Assembly (NCBI GenBank): GCA_036502345.1
Contig: DASXYT010000031.1
Location: 1-9,562, forward strand
DNA: 9,562 nucleotides
DNA from: DATEPR01 sp036502345
Lineage (GTDB): Bacteria > Actinomycetota > Actinomycetes > Mycobacteriales > Pseudonocardiaceae
Reading direction: 5' to 3'
Part shown: in pieces, positions 1 to 6,752 of the stretch
Position numbering within the stretch: the first letter of the stretch is position 1
How the letters are laid out: each line of letters starts with the position of its first letter
Program-made: the position numbers and the translations under genes
The notes under the pieces: model-generated
The model's database searches: none
What the model saw: only the letters and a program-made list of their open reading frames with translations
Told to the model about the DNA's origin: nothing

Positions 1-473
1 TGTTCGCAATGGAGTTGGTCGCAGCAGTGGCCTGGGTCGCGCGGGAGACTGCCAAGATGCGTCCTTCCAGGGACTCTTTGTAGCCGTCGCCTGGCTGCAC
101 CTAGCAGTCTGACGAACTAGCTGTCAAGGGTGTGGTGGCGCCCAAGATCCTAGCTCTCACGGTGAAGGCAAGCGGAAAGAGGGCAGCGCAAATTAGCAGT
201 CTAGTCACACGGACGGCGACTGTCGAGGGGGGGTCAGAAACCCATCCCTGTGTTCACCGACAGAGTGACCCCGAGAGAGCCCACAGTCAAGATGCCACGC
301 CTCGATCACCCTGGCGGACGAGCGGTTGTGTGCCCGGCGTGACCATCCTGAGCTGCGTGGACACTCTCAGCGCAACTCGACCTCGGCACACTCGGAGAGC
401 CGGCGGCCCTCTCCCCGACGGTTACCGGGTGTGACACAGATCTCAGCAAGCGGGGCCTGGACAGAGATGACAA
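1..473. other. Region after the operon without a supportable gene
   Basis: This 473-base stretch is visibly less GC-rich than the operon, and its open frames have no recognisable protein features. Two edge fragments are possible. One is a plus-strand frame open from base 3 to a TAG at 81-83 (ending AKMRPSRDSL), which could be the tail of a gene outside the window. The other is a minus-strand frame from a GTG at 100 to the edge (VQPGDGYKESLEGRILAVSRA), which has no Shine-Dalgarno site. They overlap, and neither can be confirmed. The 100-codon plus-strand frame at 132-434 is rich in Arg, Ser, Thr and Pro and shows no domain. No tRNA, CRISPR or insertion-sequence ends were seen. A 9-nt direct repeat TAGCAGTCT (102-110 and 194-202) is probably chance. 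Confidence 0.5.
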
Positions 474-513
474 CAGCTCACCTGCCGCCCCGATTACCAC
501 GGCAGGTGAGCTG
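474..513 (-). terminator. Perfect inverted repeat, likely transcription terminator of the mce operon
   Basis: The arms at 474-487 and 500-513 are exact reverse complements over 14 bp (CAGCTCACCTGCCG and its complement), with a 12-nt loop. The element begins 16 nt after the stop of the last gene. On the minus strand it is followed by TTGTCATCTCTGTC, moderately T-rich but without a pure U run, as is common in high-GC actinomycetes. On the plus strand no T-run follows, so activity on the operon strand is more likely. Confidence 0.75.
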
Positions 514-529
514 CTGAGTACGGAGAGTG

Positions 530-1420
530 TCAGGACTTGCAGCCCGCCGTCGGGCTCGTTCCGCTGAACGTGTCGATCGAGTTGATCTTCCACGTCCCGC
601 CCTGCTTGATCGCGTTCACCGCGATCATCGACTGCGAGTCGCTCGTCTGGTTCGTGGTGGCCCTGGTGTCGTGCTGCTGGACCAGCAGCAGCACCCTGGC
701 CGTGCCGCCCTGGAGCAGTTCGACGCCCTTGTCCTGGACCGTCGTGGTCAGCACCAGCTTCTGGCTGGGCGCCTGCTGCTGCAGGTCCTTGTAGAGGACG
801 TTGTACTGGCAGAGAGCGTTGCCGGTGAGCAGCCGCTGGACCGCGGTCCGCGTCTTCGCCAGGTTGGTGTAGTCGTAGGAGAAGATCGTGTTGACGGCGC
901 TGGTCACCTGGCCACTGACCTCGGATGTCGTCGCGCTGTCGGTCAGGGCGGTGTTCGTGTTGTCACCGCGCGTGTTGTTCCACTGCACCCCGAACCAGGC
1001 GGCCAGCCCGCCGACCAGCACCGCGACCACGGCCAGCACGACCGGCAGCAGCAGCCCGGACCGCCGTGCGGCGACCGGCTCGTCGTCGATCTCGTCCTGC
1101 TCGTCGGTGATCCTGGGCAGCTCCGCCGTCTCCACCCGAGGCAGCTCGGCGGTCGACTCGACGGGCTTGGGGGTCGGCCTCGGCCTGCGCTTGCCGGCCG
1201 GCTTGGGCGCATCCGCGACCGGCTGGTCGACAGCCGGCTCGGCGACCGGTTCCGGCTCGGCCGGCACCTTCGGGATGACCTGCGTCGACTCGTTCGCGTT
1301 CGTGTCCGGCTCGTCCGTGGGCCGGGCCTCGGGGTGGCGCAGACCGGCGACCCTCGGCCTGCGGGTCGGCGCCGGCGCGGGGACCGGGCGACGTCGGGAC
1401 GGTGGCTGTTGCGATGGCAC
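530..1420 (-). CDS. Mce-associated membrane protein (Mas) with long Pro-rich cytoplasmic N-terminus
   Basis: A 296-residue protein from the GTG at 1420, preceded by GAAGGA seven bases upstream. Residues 1-120 are hydrophilic and rich in Pro, Arg, Glu and Ala, so probably disordered and cytoplasmic, including a near-tandem TAELPRV/TAELPRI at 90-104. A membrane helix follows at about 121-143, then an extracytoplasmic Mas domain with VNTIFSYDYTNLAKTRTAVQRLLTG and a C-terminal WKINSIDTFSGTSP. C204 and C294 are the only cysteines, both outside the membrane. The frame remains open upstream to 1906, but there it runs out of frame inside the previous gene and looks like a shadow. Function is inferred as an accessory or stabilising subunit of the Mce transporter. 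Low sequence similarity is usual among Mas proteins, so the assignment rests on topology, the short motif and position. It is the last gene of the operon. Confidence 0.85.
   Translation of the reverse strand: MPSQQPPSRRRPVPAPAPTRRPRVAGLRHPEARPTDEPDTNANESTQVIPKVPAEPEPVAEPAVDQPVADAPKPAGKRRPRPTPKPVESTAELPRVETAELPRITDEQDEIDDEPVAARRSGLLLPVVLAVVAVLVGGLAAWFGVQWNNTRGDNTNTALTDSATTSEVSGQVTSAVNTIFSYDYTNLAKTRTAVQRLLTGNALCQYNVLYKDLQQQAPSQKLVLTTTVQDKGVELLQGGTARVLLLVQQHDTRATTNQTSDSQSMIAVNAIKQGGTWKINSIDTFSGTSPTAGCKS
1109..1153 (-). repeat. Short tandem repeat TAELPR(V/I) in the second Mas protein
   Basis: Residues 90-104 read as two copies of TAELPR followed by V or I, separated by two residues, in the Pro/Glu-rich cytoplasmic region. 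The DNA copies differ at several third positions, so this is not a recent exact duplication. Confidence 0.6.
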
Positions 1421-1437
1421 GTGTCGTTCCTTCCCGA

Positions 1438-2034
1438 TCACTGCCCGGGCGTCGGCGAGGCCGCGCCCTGGGGGATGCCGGACAGCTTCCAGCCGGAGCC
1501 GGTCAGGGTGAGCTGCCACTGCAGCGGCACCCGCTTCTCCACCGGCTTGGCGCCGCTGGCCGACACCGTGACGTCCATGTAGATCAGCGCGCTGGCCTTG
1601 CCGGCGTGCTCGTCCAGGTCGGTGATCACGCCGTCCAGCACCTTGCCGCTGGTGACCGACTTGGCCTGCTGCGCCTGCTTGGTGAACGTGGAGACCAGGC
1701 TGCCCGAGGTGAGCTGGCTGTACAGGCCGCCGGTGGTGGAGCTCTTCCACCGGTTCAGACCCTCGGCCACGTTGCGGTAGTCCAGCGTGGTCAGGTTGAT
1801 CGAACCCTGCTCGGCGGCGCGCAGCGCGTCGTCGCGCATCCGGGAGAAGGCCAGCGAGTCGTCGTGCGACGCCTTCAGCCACAGCCCGCCGAACACCCCG
1901 GCACACACGACCGCGACCACCACCAGCGCCGCACCGGCCACGACCAGCGGGTTGCGGCCACGGCGTACCGGCTCAGGGGTGGCATCCCGCGCTTCGGACA
2001 CCTGCTCCCCGAGCTGGTCGGGTTCCGAGCTCAT
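1438..2034 (-). CDS. Mce-associated membrane protein (Mas), first of two
   Basis: A 198-residue protein from the ATG at 2034. It has a short charged cytoplasmic N-terminus (1-28), a single membrane helix at about 29-53, and an extracytoplasmic domain. That domain includes MRDDALRAAEQGSINLTTLDYRNVAEGLNRW, close to the RxxAL...LxTLDYRxV pattern common to Mce-associated proteins, and a C-terminal part ending VPLQWQLTLTGSGWKLSGI. Mas and the related orphan Omam proteins are reported to stabilise Mce complexes; that role is inferred here from family and location. The start at 2034 has GGAG with 6 nt spacing. The ATG at 2046 would add four residues, but its nearest purine-rich site (GGAAGG) is 12 nt away. 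Only one cysteine is present, within the membrane helix. The next gene begins 17 nt after the stop. Confidence 0.88.
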   Translation of the reverse strand: MSSEPDQLGEQVSEARDATPEPVRRGRNPLVVAGAALVVVAVVCAGVFGGLWLKASHDDSLAFSRMRDDALRAAEQGSINLTTLDYRNVAEGLNRWKSSTTGGLYSQLTSGSLVSTFTKQAQQAKSVTSGKVLDGVITDLDEHAGKASALIYMDVTVSASGAKPVEKRVPLQWQLTLTGSGWKLSGIPQGAASPTPGQ

Positions 2035-2078
2035 CACGCTCTCCATCGTCGGCTACTGCCTTCCGTCTGGTCGGCGGC

Positions 2079-3335
2079 TTACTGGATACCCAGCAACTGG
2101 GCCAGGTTCAACGCGGACAGCGGGCTGCCGGTGAGCACCGACTGACCACCGTCGGACGTCGACCCGGTGCTCGGCTGGCCACCGCTGCTGGACCCGGTCG
2201 ATCCGCTGGTCGCCGGCGCCTGGGGCTTGCCACCGTAGGGGGCGTTCTCCGCGCCGCGGACGTCGACGCCGGTGCTCGGCGAGGACGCGCAGTACGCACT
2301 GGTGTTCGGCGTGGCCTTGCTGGTCACGTCGCCGGCCCGGTGCGTGGTGCCCTGGTAGCCCTGGGTGCACGGCGGCGGATTGAACAGGTTCAACGCGAGA
2401 CCGAGGTGAGCAGTGCCGTCGCCGGGGACCACCGTACCCGCGGCGCCAGCCAGCTCCGGATAGGCCACCATCGCCATTTCCAGCCCGGATTGCCTGGTCA
2501 CCAGCAGGTTCGCGGTGGTCAGCAGGTTGGCCAGCAGACCGCCGAGTTGCTGGCCGGACTCGTTGAGCAGGTCGGTCACCTGGGTCGCCGCCGCCGGTGC
2601 GTTGGCGATCAGCTTGCGGATGTCCGGGTCGGACGACTTGAGCTGCGCGGCGACCTGCTGCAGTGAGGTGCTGAACGACTCGATCGAGCCGGCTTCGTCG
2701 TTCTGCGTGTCCAGCACCGTCTTGCCGGTGTTCAGCAGTTGCGTCGTCTGCGGCAGCTGGGACTGCGCGGTCTTCGTGAAGTCGGACACCGAGTCGAGCA
2801 GTTTCTGCAGGTCGGGGCCGGTGCCGCTGAAGCCGGCGTTCAGCTCGTTGACCACGGTCTGCAGTGACGACGTCGGCACCGAGTTGGCCAGTTGGTCCAG
2901 GTTGGCCAGCAGGTTCTGGGTGGCCGGCGGCACCGTGGTGCGGTTCTGGCTGATCACCGAGCCGCCGGCCAGGAACGGGCCGCTGGTGCTGCTGGGCATC
3001 AGGTCGACGTACTGCTCGCCCACCGCCGACCGGTCGGCCACCGCCGCCTGCAGATCGGCCGGGATCTTCGGGGTACCGGAGTCGATGTGCAGGTCGACCT
3101 CGATGCCGCTGGCGGTGAGCCGCATCGCGGTCACCTTGCCGACGTTGACACCCCGGTAGGTGACCTCGGCGTTGGTGAAGATGCCACCGCCGTCGGCCAG
3201 GTCGAGCTTGACCGTGTAGCCGGGGTCGATCAGCGCGCTGCCGATGCCCGCGTACCGCATCGCGGCGTAGACCACGGCGATCACGCCGACCACCGCGAAC
3301 ACGATGACCTGGATGACGACCTTGCGGGTGATCAT
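2079..3335 (-). CDS. mceF: MceF, Mce-family subunit
   Basis: A 418-residue Mce protein, last of the six. A membrane helix at about 6-27 is followed by an MCE/MlaD domain at about 38-116 with EVTYRGVNVGKVTAM and SAVGEQYVDLMP. A helical region (about 138-285) follows. The C-terminal part is typical of MceF: NPPPCTQGYQGT (C323), YCASS (C349) and VRGAENAPYGGK. Residues from about 374 to 400 are a Gly/Ser/Thr linker, ending in the more hydrophobic LSALNLAQLLGIQ. The ATG at 3335 shares one base with the mceE stop and has GGAGG nine bases upstream. It should complete the six-subunit tube with MceA-E. A gap of about 44 nt separates its TAA stop from the next gene, the only clear break in coupling within the operon, but no promoter-like sequence is visible there. 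Confidence 0.95.
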   Translation of the reverse strand: MITRKVVIQVIVFAVVGVIAVVYAAMRYAGIGSALIDPGYTVKLDLADGGGIFTNAEVTYRGVNVGKVTAMRLTASGIEVDLHIDSGTPKIPADLQAAVADRSAVGEQYVDLMPSSTSGPFLAGGSVISQNRTTVPPATQNLLANLDQLANSVPTSSLQTVVNELNAGFSGTGPDLQKLLDSVSDFTKTAQSQLPQTTQLLNTGKTVLDTQNDEAGSIESFSTSLQQVAAQLKSSDPDIRKLIANAPAAATQVTDLLNESGQQLGGLLANLLTTANLLVTRQSGLEMAMVAYPELAGAAGTVVPGDGTAHLGLALNLFNPPPCTQGYQGTTHRAGDVTSKATPNTSAYCASSPSTGVDVRGAENAPYGGKPQAPATSGSTGSSSGGQPSTGSTSDGGQSVLTGSPLSALNLAQLLGIQ

Positions 3336-4564
3336 CAGGAACCGCCTCCCAGCAGGGTGCCGAGGATGCTGCCCAGCCCACCGCCGGAGCCCGACCCGGA
3401 CGACCCGCTACCGGAACCCGAACCACCGCTGCCGGTGGACTGGCCGGGTAGCGGCAGTGGCGGTGGTTGGCTGGTGCCGCTGGAACCACCGGTCAGGCCT
3501 GAGGTGCCGGGGATCAGCCCGGCCAGCGGGTTCTGCCGGGAGCTGCCCAGGTTGCTCAGCACGTCGGACAGGTTCAGGTCCAGGGTGGCGTACAGGTTCT
3601 CGTAGTCACCGTGGATGCCGTTCACGGCCGAGTCGGTGAACGGGAAGGTCAACAGCAGTTGCAGCGCGTTGGGCAGGTCGTTGCCCGCCTTGGACAGCTG
3701 CTGCAGGGTCGGCGCGAGCGACTTCAGGTCGGCGATCAGGTCGGCCTGGCTCTTGTTCACCGTGTCCACAGCGACGCCGGACAGCTTGTTCAGCGACTCC
3801 AGCATCGTGACGAGTTGGTCGCGCTGGCTGTTCAGCTCCGACAGGCCGGGGCCGAGGTTGGTCAGCACGCCGGCGATCTTGTCCTGCTGCGAGTCCAGCG
3901 TCGCGGACAGCCGGTTCACGCCGTCCAGTGCCTGGGTGATGTCCGACGAGTGCGCGTTCAGGCTGGACATCAGCGTGTTGAGATTGCCCAGCAGCGCCCT
4001 GATCGCAGGCTCGTTGCCGGTGGTGGCGCTGTTCAACTCCTTGGCGATGGTCTGGATCTGCTGCACGCCACCGCCGTTGAGCAGCATGGACAGCGCGCCG
4101 AACACCTCTTCGACCTCGGTGTTCCGGTTCGTCCTTGCCAACGGGATGGTCGCGTCGTCGACCAGCGTGCCCTGCTGCTGGCCGGCGGCCGGGGCGACCA
4201 GTTCGACGTACTTCTCGCCGAGCAGGCTGGACTGCCGCAGGTCGGCGTCCGCGTTCGCCGGCAGGTGCACGTCCCCGTTCACGCTCAGCGTGACGTCGGC
4301 CGTCCAGTTCGCCTTGTTCAGCGAGATCGAGTCGACCTTGCCGACGGCGACGTCGTTGACCTTGACGGCCGACTGCGGCACCAGGTCCAATACGTCCTGG
4401 AACTGGGCGTGCACGGTGTACGGGTGGCTGCCAAGGGCCGCTCCGCCGGGCAGCGGCAGCGAGTAGGCGCCCTGGAAGCTCTGGCAGCCGGCGACCAGCA
4501 CCAGGCCACCGGTCAGTGCCGCGGCCAGCGCGGCCGAGCGCGGTCGGAACGCGAGTCGCTTCAC
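3335..4564 (-). CDS. mceE: MceE, Mce-family lipoprotein subunit (LprK-like)
   Basis: A 409-residue Mce lipoprotein. Residues 1-27 form a lipoprotein signal: basic MKRLAFRPR, a hydrophobic core, and lipobox VAGC with C27 as the predicted lipidated residue. This matches the known lipoprotein nature of MceE (LprK in M. tuberculosis). The MCE domain covers about 47-123 with VNDVAVGKVDSISLN and LLGEKYVELVAP. A helical region (about 150-335) follows. The tail from about 354 is low-complexity: PPPLPLPGQ, then a Gly/Ser run, then LGSILGTLLGGGS. C27 is the only cysteine. The GTG start at 4564 overlaps the mceD stop, with GGGGAG six bases upstream. The same frame happens to stay open far upstream to 5677, but that part is the antisense-like shadow of mceD's frame and lacks Mce character. 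The stop shares one base with the mceF start (TGATG). Confidence 0.94.
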   Translation of the reverse strand: MKRLAFRPRSAALAAALTGGLVLVAGCQSFQGAYSLPLPGGAALGSHPYTVHAQFQDVLDLVPQSAVKVNDVAVGKVDSISLNKANWTADVTLSVNGDVHLPANADADLRQSSLLGEKYVELVAPAAGQQQGTLVDDATIPLARTNRNTEVEEVFGALSMLLNGGGVQQIQTIAKELNSATTGNEPAIRALLGNLNTLMSSLNAHSSDITQALDGVNRLSATLDSQQDKIAGVLTNLGPGLSELNSQRDQLVTMLESLNKLSGVAVDTVNKSQADLIADLKSLAPTLQQLSKAGNDLPNALQLLLTFPFTDSAVNGIHGDYENLYATLDLNLSDVLSNLGSSRQNPLAGLIPGTSGLTGGSSGTSQPPPLPLPGQSTGSGGSGSGSGSSGSGSGGGLGSILGTLLGGGS

Positions 4565-5772
4565 TTGCCACTCCCCGAGGACGACGAACCGTAGAGCGTG
4601 CCGGCCAGCGGCAGGGGCAGCGGCGGCAGCTTGCCCTGCTGCAGCGCGGTCAGCGTCTGCGCCGGGGTCGGCAGCTTCACCAGGCCCTGCAGGATGGGCG
4701 CGATCTGGTTGCACGCGGTGGCCAGCACCGGCGGGATGTTGCTCGGTGTGGTCTGTTGCAGCAGCTTGCAGACGATCACGATCGGCGGCTGGTTCAGGTC
4801 GTTCAGGTCGGCCCGCGCGTCCAGCGTGCCGGACGACGCGTTGTACGAGTTGACGACGTCGTCCAGCGCGAGCGGGGCGACGTCGAGCACCTCGGCCAGT
4901 GCCGACCGCTCGTCCACCAGTACCTTGGTCACGTCCTGCAGATTGTCCACATTGGACTTGATCTCGCTGCGGTTGTTCTGGATGAACGACTGCACCTGGC
5001 CCAGCGCCGTGCCCAGTTCGTCCACCGCGGCACCGAGTTGGCTGCGCTGCCCGGCCAGGAAGCCGGTCACGTTGGTCAGCTGGTCGGTGAACTGCCGGAC
5101 GCTGGCATCGCTGTTGGCCAGGGTCTGGGTGAACTTCGACAGGTTGTCCACGGTGGCGAACAGGTCGCTCTTGTTGCTGTCCAACGTGGTGGACAGCTGG
5201 GACAGCTGGGTGATCGTGTCGTGCAGGTTCTGCCCGTTGCCGTTGAGGTTGGCGGCCAACGTGTTCAGCAGGTTGGACAGGCTGCCATGGGCGTTCGCGC
5301 CGTTCGGTCCGAGCGACGATGACACCTTGTTCAGACTGTCGTAGAGCTGGTCCAGTTCGACCGGCGTCGCCGTGCGGGTCATCGGGATGACACCGTTGTC
5401 GGCCATCGTCGGGCCGCCCGTGTAGGCCGGGGCCAGTTGCACGTACCGGTCGCTGACCACCGACGGCGCCACCACGACTGCTTTCGCGTTCGCCGGGATG
5501 TGCACGCTGCGGTCCACCGTCATGTCGACCCTGACCTGCGTGCCGACCGGCGTGACCGAGTTGATCGAACCGACCTTCACGCCGAGCACCTCGACGTTGG
5601 ACCCCGCGTAGACACCGACGGCCTGGTCGAAGTAGGCGACCACCCGGCGCGAGTTGGCGCCGGAGAAGATCCACCACACGGCCGCGGCCACGACCAGCGC
5701 CAGGACGCAGGCGACGGCGACTCCCCTGGCGAGATCCCTGCCCGCCCTCGTCGCGAATCCGGATGAGCTCAC
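4561..5772 (-). CDS. mceD: MceD, Mce-family subunit
   Basis: A 403-residue Mce protein from the GTG at 5772. A basic N-terminus precedes a membrane helix at about 17-37 (GVAVACVLALVVAAAVWWIF). The MCE domain covers about 43-117 with GSNVEVLGVKVGSINSV and SDRYVQLAP. A long helical region (about 137-315) follows, and the C-terminal part carries C335 and C354. The tail contains PPLPLPLAG and ends in SSSSGSGK. The start at 5772 overlaps the mceC stop as GTGA, like the neighbouring junctions, and has AGGGG eight bases upstream. A GTG at 5781 would add three residues and overlap mceC by 13 bases, but a purine-rich site sits directly against it with no spacing. It forms part of the envelope lipid tube by family analogy; no catalytic activity is expected. 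The gene ends in a GTGA overlap with mceE. Confidence 0.94.
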   Translation of the reverse strand: MSSSGFATRAGRDLARGVAVACVLALVVAAAVWWIFSGANSRRVVAYFDQAVGVYAGSNVEVLGVKVGSINSVTPVGTQVRVDMTVDRSVHIPANAKAVVVAPSVVSDRYVQLAPAYTGGPTMADNGVIPMTRTATPVELDQLYDSLNKVSSSLGPNGANAHGSLSNLLNTLAANLNGNGQNLHDTITQLSQLSTTLDSNKSDLFATVDNLSKFTQTLANSDASVRQFTDQLTNVTGFLAGQRSQLGAAVDELGTALGQVQSFIQNNRSEIKSNVDNLQDVTKVLVDERSALAEVLDVAPLALDDVVNSYNASSGTLDARADLNDLNQPPIVIVCKLLQQTTPSNIPPVLATACNQIAPILQGLVKLPTPAQTLTALQQGKLPPLPLPLAGTLYGSSSSGSGK

Positions 5773-6752
5773 TGGAGACACCCCTGCTGGTTGATCGGTC
5801 CGATGGAGGGCGGCAGCAGCCCGCAGATGTAGTTGTCGAACCAGCGGCCGTTGCCGACCGTGTTGGCGAACAGCCGGGCGAACGGCGCCAACAGCGAGAT
5901 GCCGCTGGCCAGGCTGGTCTGGTTGTGCTGCAACAGAGTGGTGAACTGGTTGAGCTCGGTCAGCACCGGCGTCAACTGCTTCTGGTTGTCGTTGACCAGC
6001 CCGGACAGCTGCGTCGACAGGCTCCTGGTGCCGGACAGCAGCGTCGCGATCGCCTGTTCCCGCTGGTCCAGCATGCCCAGCAGCAGGGTGCCGTCGGAGA
6101 GCAGCTTCTGCACCTGGGCGTCCCGGCTGGCCAGCACACCGCTGATCTGTCCCGTGTTGGACAGCAGCTTGGCCAGTTGCGCGTCCCGCGACGAGATCGT
6201 GTTGGACAGCGCGGACAGCCCGTCCAGTGCTGAGCGCACGTTGGCCGGTGTGTTGGAGAACGTCTGGGACAGCACGTCGAAGCTCTGCGCCAACTGGTTC
6301 GTGTTCAGCTGGTTGATCGTCCGCGACAGGCCACTGAACGCGTCCAGCACGTCGTAGGGCGACGTCGTCCGCGTGGTCGGGATCGCGGTGTTCGGGTTCA
6401 GCGCCCCATCACCCTGTGGCGTGACGGCGAGGTACTTGGCACCCAGCAACGTCTTGATCTTGATGTCCGCCGTGCTCTGGTCGCCCACCCACGCGTTCTT
6501 GACCTGGAAAGTCACCTTCACGTGGGCGCCTTCCAGGCCGACCGACGTCACCTTGCCGACCTTCACGCCCGCGATCCGCACGTCGTCACCGGACTGCAGC
6601 CCGGCGTCCTCGCCGAAGTCCGCCGAGTACGTCGTGCCACCGCCGATGATCGGCAGGTTGTCGGAGTTGAACGCGGCCACGAGGATCAGCACCAGCACGG
6701 TGATGCTGATGATCCCGATGGCGTACGGGTTGCGCTCCCGGAACGGCTTCAT
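5769..6752 (-). CDS. mceC: MceC, Mce-family subunit
   Basis: A 327-residue Mce protein, the shortest of the six here. A basic N-terminus (MKPFRERNPY) precedes one membrane helix at about 11-29. The MCE/MlaD domain covers about 40-112 and contains SGDDVRIAGVKVGKVTSV and LLGAKYLAVTPQG. A long helical stretch with repeated LSN/LLS heptad-like patterns (about 135-290) follows, then the C-terminal GNGRWFDNYICGLLPPSIGP typical of MceC. C310 and C325 are its only cysteines. It is inferred to be a strand of the lipid-conducting tube. The ATG overlaps the mceB stop as ATGA, and GAGGTG lies 6 nt upstream of it. Its TGA overlaps the preferred mceD start. Confidence 0.95.
   Translation of the reverse strand: MKPFRERNPYAIGIISITVLVLILVAAFNSDNLPIIGGGTTYSADFGEDAGLQSGDDVRIAGVKVGKVTSVGLEGAHVKVTFQVKNAWVGDQSTADIKIKTLLGAKYLAVTPQGDGALNPNTAIPTTRTTSPYDVLDAFSGLSRTINQLNTNQLAQSFDVLSQTFSNTPANVRSALDGLSALSNTISSRDAQLAKLLSNTGQISGVLASRDAQVQKLLSDGTLLLGMLDQREQAIATLLSGTRSLSTQLSGLVNDNQKQLTPVLTELNQFTTLLQHNQTSLASGISLLAPFARLFANTVGNGRWFDNYICGLLPPSIGPINQQGCLQ
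6555..6590 (-). repeat. 36-nt perfect repeat, copy in mceC
   Basis: This is identical to 7586-7621 in mceB and encodes GDDVRIAGVKVG (residues 55-66 of MceC). It lies in the most conserved beta-strand/loop of the MCE domain. The codons are the same as well as the residues, which goes beyond protein-level conservation. Confidence 0.8.

Noticed and set aside
1..100. Edge fragments: a plus-strand gene tail ending at 83 or a minus-strand gene beginning at 100
   Set aside because: Both are short, overlap each other, and lack recognisable sequence or a start signal. They are described under the flank region but not called as genes.
132..434. Possible 100-codon plus-strand gene after the operon
   Set aside because: No ribosome binding site, domain or codon bias supports it. 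The composition is Arg/Ser/Thr/Pro-rich as in random GC-rich sequence.
1417..1422. CACGTG palindrome at the start of the last mas gene
   Set aside because: A six-base palindrome is expected by chance. It coincides with the GTG start codon and there is no second half-site or promoter.
1421..1906. Upstream extension of the last Mas reading frame, giving an open frame of 458 codons
   Set aside because: It lies within the first mas gene in another frame. The GTG at 1420 has its own Shine-Dalgarno site and fits the gene spacing.
4565..5677. Upstream extension of the mceE reading frame, giving an open frame of 780 codons
   Set aside because: This part overlaps mceD in another frame, is rich in Arg, Gly and Gln, has no Mce-like segments, and precedes a good GTG start with a lipoprotein signal at 4564. 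It is a high-GC shadow frame.
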